Notes: generated by a model from the sequence alone, not told the origin. Positions 42,777 to 51,741 are shown, counted from the stretch's first letter. The stretch is 51,958 nucleotides of DNA from Candidatus Tritonobacter lacicola (GCA_030765135.1 JAVCDC010000058.1:1-51958), one strand, 5' to 3'. A program made the numbers and translations.

Positions 42777-44160
42777 TGTGCTTTCCGGCGATGAGTTTGG
42801 CGGAGTCCAGCCCCATGCGGACGCTGTCGTGGATATCGTTCTGAAGGAAGAGGCCTTTCCTGCCCGTGGAGATGAGGTTTTGGATGCCGCGGATATGGTC
42901 CATAACCACGTCGAGGTGCCTGTCGAAGTCCAGGTCGTATACCTCGTAAGCGTTCCCGATCCGGACCACCGTGGAATCGAGGATATCGATCTCTTTCATG
43001 AAGGCGATCTTTGCCATGTCTTCTTTGACCAGCTCCACAAGTTTTGTGTCTTCCATCTCCCAGAGGGCGTCGTTCTCCCTGCAGGTAATCTCGAACGTGA
43101 GAACGTTTTTTCCGGCCTCTATCATGGACGGCCTGATGTTCCGCTGCTCCGACACGCGGTTGCTGACGAAGTGCTCATCGAGGAGGTAGAACCACTGGGC
43201 GTCGTGGACCTTCTCCAGGTTGATCTCCACGTAAACCAGTATCAGCGAACGGTAGCTTAGCTTTGAAGCGTGGTAGAGGGCGAAATCGCTGGGCCGGGGG
43301 TGGAGCAGCGTTAACAGGCTGTTGACAGGTATGGTGGAGATGAGCCACTCGCATGGGGCCTTCCGGCCGGCGCCGGCCGTCTCGAATTCCACGGACGTAA
43401 TTTTTCCGTTATCATGATATATCCGTGATATCGAAACGTTCAGCAAAACTTCGCCTCCGTTTTCTACTATGGCCTTTCTCATTCGCTCGTAGATGTCATA
43501 GCTTCCAGCCACAGGGTAGATCCAGTCGGTCCAGAACGAGGTGAGGAGGGACTGGCCGCGGATTCGCAGCATCTTCCTGACGAGCGCCATGAAGTCGATT
43601 CCCCTCACCTTTTCCGACGCGAACCTGAAGGATATCTCCTTCGCCGGCATCTTCCAGACCTTCTCCGTGTAATTGCCGAAGCACAGGTTGTAGAGTGTCC
43701 TGCCGAACCTCCTGATCCCCCATGATTCGAAGTTGTCCTCCGGGACGTATATGAGTTTGTATATCAGGGAGACCAGCATAAACTCGATGATGGCTCTGGC
43801 GGTCAAGAACGGGTTAAGCCTCATGAGTACCTCGAAGGCGCTCAGTGGATAGTGGAACATCCTTTTCTTGAGATAGACGTAAATGTTTCTCTTGCCCTCC
43901 AGGAGCTCCGCCGGGTCATCCATGTAGAGCGACCTGATGAATCCGGTTATTTCCGGCTCCTTCATGTGGAAGGTATGAGGGCCGTAATCGAGCGTGTGTC
44001 CCTTCCACGGGAAGCTTCCTGAGAGCCCTCCGACGGAGCCTTTCTTCTCCAGGACGGTAACGGGCCGTCCTTCCGCCGCCAGCCTCATCGCGGCGCTCAG
44101 GCCGGCCGGCCCTGCGCCGAGGACGATCACCCTCCCGTCACGGCCTGAACCTGTCTTCAC
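42748..44160 (-). CDS. FAD-dependent oxidoreductase (amine oxidase/UDP-galactopyranose-mutase-like)
   Basis: 470 residues. The FAD-binding dinucleotide fold is VIVLGAGPAGLSAAMRLAAE, with Glu at the end of beta-2 in VTVLEKKGSVGGLSGSF. The C-terminal FAD motif is LISTGRKGLFLQNDIHDSVR. HTLDYGPHTFHM and KVWKMPAKEISFRFA match the protoporphyrinogen-oxidase-like flavoproteins that are frequent in polysaccharide clusters, where they are thought to modify sugars or lipid carriers. Reaction not known. Overlaps its neighbours on both sides (4 and 29 bp), so it belongs to this operon. Confidence 0.82.
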   Translation of the reverse strand: MKTGSGRDGRVIVLGAGPAGLSAAMRLAAEGRPVTVLEKKGSVGGLSGSFPWKGHTLDYGPHTFHMKEPEITGFIRSLYMDDPAELLEGKRNIYVYLKKRMFHYPLSAFEVLMRLNPFLTARAIIEFMLVSLIYKLIYVPEDNFESWGIRRFGRTLYNLCFGNYTEKVWKMPAKEISFRFASEKVRGIDFMALVRKMLRIRGQSLLTSFWTDWIYPVAGSYDIYERMRKAIVENGGEVLLNVSISRIYHDNGKITSVEFETAGAGRKAPCEWLISTIPVNSLLTLLHPRPSDFALYHASKLSYRSLILVYVEINLEKVHDAQWFYLLDEHFVSNRVSEQRNIRPSMIEAGKNVLTFEITCRENDALWEMEDTKLVELVKEDMAKIAFMKEIDILDSTVVRIGNAYEVYDLDFDRHLDVVMDHIRGIQNLISTGRKGLFLQNDIHDSVRMGLDSAKLIAGKHSENGGGNPR

Positions 44161-45104
44161 TCTTTCTCCCCGGGAGTGTGGCCCGCGGTCAAAAAGCTGT
44201 GTAGCTTCAACAACCCTTCCACAAGCGGCGTCTTCGGGCTGAAGCCGAAGGTCTCCAGCATCTCCAGCGGCGAGGGGAGGAACTGGATGTACTCCGGGAC
44301 GCTTCCTTCGTGAATCACCCGTGAGTTTTCAACGTCGAATGCCCTTGCCGCCTCCATCACGAGCTCGTTGATTGTGAGTGGTGTGCCGGAACAGAAGTCC
44401 ATGGTCACGTTCTTTTCGGTGCTCCTGATGACAGAGATAAGAGCTTCAACTGCGTCTCCGACGTACATCGCGTCAATCAGGTTCTTGCCATTTCCGCGTA
44501 TCGTGAAGGTGTTCCTGCCCTCCATGCCGAAAGCTCTTGTCAGCTTCGTGTATATCTTCCGCCCGGGCTCGAAAGGCCCGTACGCGCCGAAGAATCTCAG
44601 GATGACGTATTCCGTGACGGTTTTTTTCTTCAGTGCGTAGAACTTGATGTACTGTTCTGCCGCCTGGTTGGATATCGAGTAGGGGAGGGTGGGAGAGATA
44701 TTCGAGCGCGGGGAGACGGGGCCTTTCAGCCCGTCGTACACCGCACCGGAAGACATGTATATGAAGCGCCCGATGCGGAAGCGCTCCAGGAAATTGACCA
44801 GCGTGCACGTGGTCTTTGAGATGTCGAGCAGGGGGTCTCGCGCGGAAAGTGCCGGGTCGCCGTTCGCTGCCAGGTAGACGCAGGCGTCAAACTCGCGGGG
44901 AAATCCCTCGAACGCCCCCTCGAACGTTTCCGGCCGGGTGAGGTCGACGCCGATTGCCTTCACGTGATCCAGACCCCTGGCTTTAACGAAATCGGGAAAA
45001 CCGGATGACTCGTGGTAGAGGGCGACCACATCCCAGTCGCGCGGCGCCCCGAGGACGAGGTTCGTGCCGATGAATCCGGATGCGCCCGTTACGATGAGCT
45101 TCAT
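44157..45104 (-). CDS. NAD-dependent epimerase/dehydratase (SDR) lacking the catalytic Lys
   Basis: 315 residues. VTGASGFIGTNLVLG is the NAD-binding turn, and YMSSGAVYDG holds the catalytic Ser/Thr region. In the active-site Tyr-x3-Lys position the sequence is Tyr142-S-I-S-Asn146, so the Lys is replaced by Asn. The flanking AAEQYIKFYALKKK helix and RFFGAYGPFEPGR block are normal, which argues that this is not a simple frameshift. The protein may bind a nucleotide sugar but catalyse poorly or differently, or work with the adjacent complete SDR as a pair. Its ATG shares a base with the stop of that upstream SDR. Confidence 0.8.
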   Translation of the reverse strand: MKLIVTGASGFIGTNLVLGAPRDWDVVALYHESSGFPDFVKARGLDHVKAIGVDLTRPETFEGAFEGFPREFDACVYLAANGDPALSARDPLLDISKTTCTLVNFLERFRIGRFIYMSSGAVYDGLKGPVSPRSNISPTLPYSISNQAAEQYIKFYALKKKTVTEYVILRFFGAYGPFEPGRKIYTKLTRAFGMEGRNTFTIRGNGKNLIDAMYVGDAVEALISVIRSTEKNVTMDFCSGTPLTINELVMEAARAFDVENSRVIHEGSVPEYIQFLPSPLEMLETFGFSPKTPLVEGLLKLHSFLTAGHTPGEKE

Positions 45105-46063
45105 TATATCTGCTCCAGGTGTTTATTGTACCAGGCTATGCTCCTGTCAAGGCCCTCGCCGAGGCTTACGCGCGGCGAGAAACCGAGCAATTTCCCGGCC
45201 TTCCCGATATCCGGTATTCTCATCTGCACCTCGGGGCCGGGATGCTCTCTGAACAGTATATCCGGTTGAAGACCGGTTCTTCTCCTGATTTCTTCGGCGA
45301 GCTGAAGGACGGTAACCGCCTCCCGCGGATTGCCGATATTGATGACCTCGCCGACTGCACGTTTTTCCTCGAGCGCTGCGATGACGGCGTCGATAAAGTC
45401 GTCTATATAGCACCATGCCCGTATCTGCGTCCCGTCGTTATATACGGTAATTGGTGCGCCCCGCAGCGCCTTCGTCACCATCTCTTTAACGGCCCCGTCG
45501 CCGACCTGGCCGGGCCCGTATATGTTGAAGGGGCGGATGGTTACGACCCCCAGGCCGTGCTCCTCCGAGTATGTGTGCGCGAGGTGCTCACCGGCAAGCT
45601 TGCTCACCGCGTAGATCCAGCGCTTCTCGCCAACAGGGCCCAGGGTCGTGGAATCGGATTCCTTCCCCCTGAAGACGAAGGGCCCGTACACCTCGCTGGT
45701 GGAGAAGTCCATGAAGAGTTTAACGTTCTTGCGGACGGCCGACTCGAGTGCGTTGTAGAGGCCGAGAAAGTTGACCTTGATTGTCTGTCCCGCATTGACT
45801 CCCACACTGTAAATTCCCGCGACGGCGGCGCAGTGTATTACGATATCGGCGCCGCACATGGCGTCTTCAAGCTTTGCCCCGTCGAGAACGTCGCCTTCGA
45901 TTATCCGCAGGTTCTTGTTTTTCCGGAGTGCCGTGAACCTCAGTGCGTCCCTCTTGAAGTTGTCGTATATGGTGACTGTGTTGTTCCCGACAAGCCTCTC
46001 GCAGATGCGGGACCCGATAAATCCGGCTCCTCCCGTTATGATTATGTTCTTTCCCTTTGCCAT
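45104..46063 (-). CDS. NAD-dependent nucleotide-sugar epimerase/dehydratase (SDR)
   Basis: 319 residues. IITGGAGFIGSRICERL binds NAD. DFSTSEVYGPF and YAVSKLAGEHLAHTY (Tyr-x3-Lys) give a complete active site, and RPFNIYGPGQVGDGAV and RAWCYIDDFIDAV are the substrate-side motifs. Closest in pattern to UDP-glucose 4-epimerase, GDP-mannose dehydratase and UDP-glucuronate decarboxylase relatives; which one cannot be told. First gene of the minus-strand operon SDR-SDR-FAD-GT-C-methyltransferase, 15 bp downstream of the metallophosphoesterase gene. Confidence 0.85.
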   Translation of the reverse strand: MAKGKNIIITGGAGFIGSRICERLVGNNTVTIYDNFKRDALRFTALRKNKNLRIIEGDVLDGAKLEDAMCGADIVIHCAAVAGIYSVGVNAGQTIKVNFLGLYNALESAVRKNVKLFMDFSTSEVYGPFVFRGKESDSTTLGPVGEKRWIYAVSKLAGEHLAHTYSEEHGLGVVTIRPFNIYGPGQVGDGAVKEMVTKALRGAPITVYNDGTQIRAWCYIDDFIDAVIAALEEKRAVGEVINIGNPREAVTVLQLAEEIRRRTGLQPDILFREHPGPEVQMRIPDIGKAGKLLGFSPRVSLGEGLDRSIAWYNKHLEQI

Positions 46064-46078
46064 GACCGGGTTTCCGCC

Positions 46079-46744
46079 TTAAATGTCCAGCCTGTAGTGG
46101 GCGGGCATCCTGCCCACTACATCAATATCCATGATATTGCTTTCCGGATCGATGATCGCCTTCGCGTAGCCACCATCGGAGCCATCCACGAGGGAGGGAA
46201 CGGTGATGTAGCCACTGCCCATCCATTTCGGCGTTCCTTTCTGGGTATATCTGTCCGAACCGTTTGCTGGGTTATACTGGCTATCGAGAATAACGAAGTG
46301 AAGCCCGCCGATATCGAAAGAGGTAAACGTCTCTTCCGTACCCAGGATTGAGCTGACATCCCTCTTTCTCAGAGTGTAAACCTCATGGTTCCCGAACGTA
46401 TAATAAAGGGGGGCCTCGATGGTATCGAAGACAGCCTTGACGGCCTCCATGTTTCGAGCGTCCGTTTCACCGTCCACGTTGTTGAGCTTGTCGCCCAGTT
46501 CAATGACGGCATGGGGGAGGAACCTCTTGTTCATTTCATCTATAAAATTTTTCATGTAAGGGATCGCGCATGTGCCCTTCTTGTCCCATTGGTCCGGCTC
46601 GCAGTGGATGTCGGCCACGATCCCGATCCGGATAGCTTCGTCAGAAAATGTCGCTTCCCGTCCGCAGCCCGTGAAACCCGAGAGAGTGATGCTGCAGAAT
46701 AGTATGACGGCAAGTGATTGAAATCGTTGTTTTCGCTTAAGCAT
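46079..46744 (-). pseudogene. Metallophosphoesterase, lipoprotein, internally deleted
   Basis: 221 residues from ATG 46744. The frame stays open to an ATG at 46810, but the later start gives a clean lipoprotein signal (MLKRKQRF, hydrophobic core, FTGC). Calcineurin-like blocks present: VADIHCEP (D-x-H), IELGDKLNN (GD) and TFGNHEVY (GNHE). After SQYNPANGSDRYTQKG, the sequence jumps in frame to a C-terminal strand region (VDGSDGGYAKAIIDPESN). The His and GHxH blocks that complete the dimetal site are missing. A loss of some 60-70 codons, judged from the family layout, best explains this. The protein would lack full metal binding and may be inactive. The frame is intact, so it could still be made. 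Confidence 0.65.
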
Positions 46745-46836
46745 TGTCAGTTCCGGCCTTCTTTTACGGTTGACCAAAGTAGTATACTCCATTGGGTGAT
46801 ACCGTTCCATCCGAAACGTTCCCTTTCGTATTGTCC

Positions 46837-46864
46837 TTGTCGTTAAAAAGTCCGGTGTTATAAT
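46837..46864 (+). promoter_or_regulatory. Sigma-70-type promoter overlapping the start of repeat copy 3
   Basis: TTGTCG (46837-46842) and a perfect TATAAT (46859-46864), spacer 16 bp. The -10 box overlaps the first bases of the extended two-hairpin repeat, so the transcript would begin near 46871 and carry both hairpins in its leader before the methyltransferase ATG at 46985. Confidence 0.55.
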
Positions 46865-46942
46865 TTACTGCCTCGAAATTTCAAAAGAACTCCGGCGAAA
46901 TCGGAGCGTTAATAAATTTGCGAGCGAAGCGAGCTAATTCAT
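46861..46942 (+). repeat. Two-hairpin dispersed repeat, copy 3 (extended form)
   Basis: 82 bp. Its first 28 bp match the extension of copy 2. Its last 54 bp match copy 1 at about 46 positions. Hairpin A is kept as CTCCG...CGGAG with a G-T pair where copies 1 and 2 have A-T. Hairpin B is GCGAGC-GAA-GCGAGC. It lies 42 bp upstream of ATG 46985, where copies 1 and 2 are 0-2 bp from theirs. Confidence 0.8.
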
Positions 46943-46984
46943 CTCTTTCTAACAGCATCAAGAGCCGTAACGTGAGAGAAATAT

Positions 46985-47848
46985 ATGACAAAAATCGGCT
47001 GGCAAATCTATAAGATATCAAGGGCTGTTAAGTTGCTGAAAACCAAGGTGCAGCGGGAAATTTATCGCTTCTATCCTTCGTTTCTTCTTGACGAGGAAAC
47101 GAGGCGTTTAAAAGCTCAGCTTCCGAAACCGGAGTTCACCTTATTAATATCTCCCTGGTACCATGATTTTACAGTCCTCGGCTTTCACACACGGCAGCGC
47201 AGGGGGATGTACAGGCCGGCTCAGGAGTGTAAGCAGCAGCCGCTTTTCGATCTCATTGACCGCGCCATTTCGCTTTGCCGGAAAAAAGAAAATCCGGCGA
47301 GTGGGATCGAGTTGTTTTGCGCCGACGGTTTCTACTCTAACTACGCTGTCAGACGGGGGGCAGCGATGGTTCACGGTACCGACAGAGATGCGTACGATCT
47401 TTCCAAGGCGCGATTAATTACCAGGATATTGGGGAATCAGGGAAAGATAACATTCGAGCAGTGCGACGTTTTTGATATTCAGGACACTTACGATTTTGCG
47501 ATCTGCGCGGGCGGTCTCTACCATATATCAAACCCCGGAGAGCTGTTGAAGCTTCTAAGAGGAAAAATCAGGACTGCCTGTGTGATTCAAACAATCTATT
47601 CCCTTTCAAACACCTCGGAGGATTATTTCGAATCACGTTCGTCCCGCGGGTTGGGGGGGTTCCGTTTCAGCTATTCTTATTTACTAAATATGGTTGGCGA
47701 TGCCGGATGGAGGATCCTGGAAGCCCGCACCAATGAAATGAAGTGTCATGAGCATTTAGAAGACAGGGGATCCGCTTATCTTCTCTGCGTCCCGGATCAA
47801 ACGAGAAACCATAACGATGCCGGTATAGAGCGGGAAGCGAAGTTGTAA
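46985..47848 (+). CDS. SAM-dependent methyltransferase (CmoB/DUF1698-like)
   Basis: 287 residues. The N-terminal 75 residues are a helical lead-in. GIELFCADGFYSNYAVRRGA is a variant motif I as in CmoB-like and related methyltransferases (FCADGFYS in place of GxGxG). VHGTDRDAYDLSKA carries the beta-2 acid, and YDFAICAGGLYHISNPGELL is the CmoB-like 'LYHxxNP' signature. It likely methylates a small molecule or glycan. The tRNA role of CmoB is unlikely given the different N-terminus. Start ATG 46985, behind a long leader with repeat copy 3 and promoter 46837-46864. A weak GAGAGAAA site precedes it. Confidence 0.82.
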   Translation: MTKIGWQIYKISRAVKLLKTKVQREIYRFYPSFLLDEETRRLKAQLPKPEFTLLISPWYHDFTVLGFHTRQRRGMYRPAQECKQQPLFDLIDRAISLCRKKENPASGIELFCADGFYSNYAVRRGAAMVHGTDRDAYDLSKARLITRILGNQGKITFEQCDVFDIQDTYDFAICAGGLYHISNPGELLKLLRGKIRTACVIQTIYSLSNTSEDYFESRSSRGLGGFRFSYSYLLNMVGDAGWRILEARTNEMKCHEHLEDRGSAYLLCVPDQTRNHNDAGIEREAKL

Positions 47849-47877
47849 AAGGAAATCAGCCTGAAAAGGGTTTATTA

Positions 47878-49501
47878 AATGCGGCATCGCGTATCAGCAG
47901 AGACGGAGTCCTGGATACCTATACCCTCGAGCAGGCGGCCGACTTTTCCTTCAAGATTATATGTGCGGGACTCCTCCTTCCGGTTATCGCATTTCTTGCC
48001 CCCCCGGCATTGTCGTACAGCCCGGCCGGGCGCCGTGGCGCGGCCCTTGCGGGAGTTGCCCTGGTTATACTTGCGGTGCTTTACCTGTGGCTTGTGAATG
48101 TCCCCCCTTATTACGCAGCCAACCTCAGGACGCTTCACGATGAGGTCCAGTATGCCATACCCGCAATCAATCTCCTGGCAAAGGGCCGCCTGGTCATGGT
48201 GATGAACGGTGTGGAGTATCCCCCCGTCAGTCCTTTCGGGTTCCACATTATTCTTATGCCCTTCTACCGTATTTTCGGGACGATGGTGGGCAACGGCATC
48301 CGGGCGGTGCAGGCGTCGTCTCTGCTTGCCTTGCTTCTCACCTTCTCGATAGCCTTCCTGTCGGTGGGGCGGAAGAGGGCCCTTCTTGCGACAGTTCTCC
48401 TGGCCGCTAATCCCATTTTTATCTATCAGTCGGGCAAGATAATGGCAACGACACCGCGCCTCGCGTTCTTCCTTGCCGCGCTGTTGCTGTTGCTCCTTGC
48501 CTGGAGGTCAAAACGCAGGGGGGTGTTGTTGTTCCTCTCGGCGCTGCTGGGGTTTCTTTCAGGTTTCATGCTCCTGCTTCATCTTTCCTCGATTGTACTT
48601 ATTCCGATTATTCTAATATTGCTTATTTACGTATTGGTTAAGAAAAAAACAGGAATAATAATCCCTGTTTCAATTTACATCCTGCTCGTTTCAGCCACTT
48701 TCCTGCCCTTGTTGCTGTACCAGAGTTCCGCCTACGGTTCCTGGTCCACAACGGGTTATCAAACCTGGATATGGTCCAGGCCTTTTGGAGAGGATACCCT
48801 CCCTGTTTTTTCGCTGTCGCCGACGAGATACGGGGTCGCCTTTCTTGACGGTCTATCGAAAACAGGTATGGATCCGAGGATAAGCAGGCTGACGGGAAGG
48901 CTGCTGGATTTAATCGGGCTCGGGAAGTTATACAATGTGTCGGTTTTTATTGCCCGTCTTTCCGTGCGTCTGTATCGTGTGCGCGGATGCATTCTGTTCA
49001 TGTTTCCTGGCGGCGGGCGGTAGGGCGGGCACTGCAAAGCGGATGGCATTATGCATTCTCCTGGTTTTCTCCCTGTCCGGGATGTTCGCACTTGTCCGGA
49101 AAAAGTTCGTCTCCGGACACCCGTTTCCCTGCCGGTACGAGATGGTGCACGCCTACCAGGGAATTATCGACGGCAATGCCGTGATCATTTCCGGCATCGA
49201 TGGCGCCTACATGGGACATTTCTTGGCGGACGGGAAGGATGCTATATGGTATCCCGTCTCCGCGCGTGTTAACCTCGCCAGGCAGGGCAAGAAGCTTCTC
49301 TTCCCTGTCGCCTCGGAAAATATACCGCTTATCAGGGAATATCTCGACCGGAAGGTACCGGTGTATATTGATGACCTCCGCGAGTTCTCTTATGCGGAGG
49401 ATTTCAACAAGCTAAGAGAGGCTTTTCTATTCGAGCACGTAAGGAGCGTGAACAGCTATTCGATATACAGGCTCTCGGAGCGTGAGGTTGCTGCGCAATA
49501 A
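47878..49501 (+). pseudogene. Broken GT-C glycosyltransferase paralogue
   Basis: Two overlapping frames together resemble the intact 646-residue protein encoded at 40836-42776. Frame one (open from 47815 to a stop at 49023) encodes membrane segments and the LHDEVQYAIPAINLL loop. The first conventional start in it is TTG 48010, yet membrane-like coding sequence is already present from about 47940 (IICAGLLLPVIAFLAPPA), so the N-terminus is lost or uses an odd start. Frame two (to 49501) carries the soluble tail (NAVIISGIDGAYMGHFLADG). Near 48940-49020 the sequence skips several membrane segments that the paralogue has and shifts frame. A single functional protein is unlikely. Confidence 0.7.
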
Positions 49502-49614
49502 GCAGGGTTGCGGCCATTCAGTGGGTCTCCGTGTATTCCCCGCCGCTCATCGTCCGGGGTGGCCACCATATCCTTTCGAAGCGTACACCTCATTTCGGTG
49601 CAGGGTCTAATCTC

Positions 49615-51741
49615 CTAACGGGCGGGCCCCCTTACCTTGATGTGCCGGTAGGGCGCCAGCTCTTCCCACAGGCTTCTCTTCAGCCCGTCCAGGGACCTCT
49701 CCCCGGAGAAGTCCCGCTTCTCACCGGGATCTTCATCGATGTTGAAGAGCTCCACCGCCAGCGCCTCGGGGGTTGAGATCAGCTTCCACTTCCCCTGTAT
49801 GACCGAGCGCTGCTTGGAGTTGATGGATATTATGGGGCGATTTCCGGGGAGGGGGCCTCCGACCAGGGCCGGAACCAGGCTGATGCCCCGGGAGTGAGGG
49901 CCGGTTTCCAGTCCCGCCAGCTCGAGAAGCGTGGGCGCCACGTCCAGGAGGCTGACGTTCTCTTCCACGCGCCCCGGCGTTATTCCGGGGACGGCGATTA
50001 CCAGGGGAACGTGGATCAGGGGATGGTAAACGTATTGCGTGTGGGTCATGATGTTGTGTTCGCCGAGTCCCTGGCCGTGGTCGGCGGTCACCACCACTAT
50101 CGTCCGGTCGTAGATGCCGTTCTCCTCCAGTGCGGCCAGAAGCCGTTTCACTTCCTCGCCGGTCTTTCCCACGATGTAGTCGTATTTTTCGTTCACGCTC
50201 ATGGGGCCGGGGAATAAAGACCCCGGCAGGTACGGCCACTCGTGGACGTCGAGCAGGTGGATCCACATGAAAAACTTGCTGTCCTTGAGCCTGGCGATCT
50301 CCCCGGCGGCGGCCTCACGAAGCTCACCGTCTATCAGGTCGCCGGACCACCCTTCCTCCCACCTATCCTTGCCCACCAGGGATTCCCCTTCGAAGCCGCT
50401 GGCCAGGTAGCACAACCTCTCGCCGCCGCTCATCCCGTACTGGATCACCCTTACGGTTGAGTAGCCCGCGTCCCGGAGCCGCTCGGTCAGCGAGCGCCTT
50501 GCCTGCGGTTCCTGCCACGGGCATATCTGGGAGTAGAACATACCGGCCATGGAGACGAGGGTGTACGAGGACGAGGCATAGCAACCGGTGAAGAGGATGG
50601 CCCTTTCTTCCAGCGTCTTCATCCAGGGGGCCAGCTTTCCGGCTGTCTCTTCGTCGGTGATCCTGTCGGCGCGGAGGGCGTCTATGGAGATGATTATGAT
50701 GTTGTAGCGCTCGGTTTCACGGACCAGCTTACCGATCTTCTCCCGCATCCGCCTGTCACGAGGGGGGGGAGCTGGAGGCGCTCCCGCGCCACCGGCGGTG
50801 ATGAAGGCCGCCTGGGCAGGCACGATGGAAGGGTCCAGGTCGCAGGTGTCGCCGCCGCCCAGGACGGGCGAGTACCCGTCCCCGTCCAGGTCCCATAATC
50901 CCCGGATTATCTGTACCGTCCTGCGGTGGTAGTACGGATGGCGCCAGGCGAAGATCCTCTGGCGGTTGGAGTTCAGGAAGAGAGGGAATACGACGATCTG
51001 GGAGGCGAGAACCAGGACGAGGACGGAGATGACCGCGGCTGCGCCCCCGCGTCCGTCCGTCCCGCAAATTTTCCTTGTCAGCGGATGGACGGCGCTGCCG
51101 AAGAGAAGCTGGCAGGCCGCGAATCCGATGAGCGCCGCGGCGAGGTGAAGGTATTGGTACAGGTGGGGGTAGAAATAGACGTCGAATAGGAAGACGGCGG
51201 CGACTGCCCCGGCCAGGGCGAGAGAGGCAGACGCGTGCTCGAGGAATGCCCTGGCGCCCGGGAGGGTGCGCCATCTCTCGAATGCCGCCAGGAAGAGCCA
51301 TGCTAACATTACGAACAGGACCGTGGCCAGCGCCGCCATAAGCCAGGGGCCGGCGGACGCCCACTTCCATTTCGATATCCCGGCTCCGCTGAAGAGCCTG
51401 ATGCAGACGGGAACGGTGACGGGCAGGAGAAAAAGACCGATGAAGAGGCCCGCTGCCGGCCTGAATAGATTTCCGCGGCGGGAAGTCAGGGCTGACGCCA
51501 GGGAGAAGGAGACGGCCAAGATCAGCCATTCGACCATGGCCAGCAGCACCCCTGCGAGGAGGAGTATTGAGAGGGAGGCGGGCAGGTATGCCGGGCCGGG
51601 CGGGATCTGGCGCAGCCTGATCATTATCGCGCAGTCGCCCAGCCACAAAAGGGCCCCAGCGAAAACGGCGGATGCCAGAAGAGCGATAAAAGACAGGGGG
51701 AATGCCCCGTGTTTGTTCTTGTTTTCCGCTGTCAAAAACAC
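49615..51741 (-). CDS. Membrane-bound sulfatase-like (alkaline phosphatase superfamily) enzyme
   Basis: About 708 residues from GTG 51741. The frame stays open to an ATG at 51840, but that adds only a polar leader, while 51741 has AAGGA upstream. Positions below use the longer frame. About seven membrane segments (50-290) precede an Asp-rich DLDGDGYSPVLGGGDTCDLD (317-336) that resembles metal-binding DGDGY loops. The catalytic domain (380-730) has IIIISIDALRADR (first metal Asp), ASSSYTLVSMAG (422-433), LLDVHEWPY and VTADHGQGLGEH. There is no Cys/Ser-x-Pro-x-Arg sulfatase nucleophile, so a Thr or Ser (Thr427 region) probably acts, as in phosphoethanolamine or phosphoglycerol transferases. Periplasmic; substrate unknown. 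Confidence 0.8.
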   Translation of the reverse strand: MFLTAENKNKHGAFPLSFIALLASAVFAGALLWLGDCAIMIRLRQIPPGPAYLPASLSILLLAGVLLAMVEWLILAVSFSLASALTSRRGNLFRPAAGLFIGLFLLPVTVPVCIRLFSGAGISKWKWASAGPWLMAALATVLFVMLAWLFLAAFERWRTLPGARAFLEHASASLALAGAVAAVFLFDVYFYPHLYQYLHLAAALIGFAACQLLFGSAVHPLTRKICGTDGRGGAAAVISVLVLVLASQIVVFPLFLNSNRQRIFAWRHPYYHRRTVQIIRGLWDLDGDGYSPVLGGGDTCDLDPSIVPAQAAFITAGGAGAPPAPPPRDRRMREKIGKLVRETERYNIIIISIDALRADRITDEETAGKLAPWMKTLEERAILFTGCYASSSYTLVSMAGMFYSQICPWQEPQARRSLTERLRDAGYSTVRVIQYGMSGGERLCYLASGFEGESLVGKDRWEEGWSGDLIDGELREAAAGEIARLKDSKFFMWIHLLDVHEWPYLPGSLFPGPMSVNEKYDYIVGKTGEEVKRLLAALEENGIYDRTIVVVTADHGQGLGEHNIMTHTQYVYHPLIHVPLVIAVPGITPGRVEENVSLLDVAPTLLELAGLETGPHSRGISLVPALVGGPLPGNRPIISINSKQRSVIQGKWKLISTPEALAVELFNIDEDPGEKRDFSGERSLDGLKRSLWEELAPYRHIKVRGPAR

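Noticed and set aside
45119-46351. 410-codon plus-strand frame opposite the SDR and phosphoesterase genes
   Set aside because: It lies antisense to genes with clear family motifs, and spans two genes and their gap without any recognisable domain.
47999-48005. Run of seven C as the cause of a frameshift in the broken GT-C gene
   Set aside because: Membrane-like coding sequence continues in the same frame on both sides of the run, so it is not the break point. The break is near 48940-49020.
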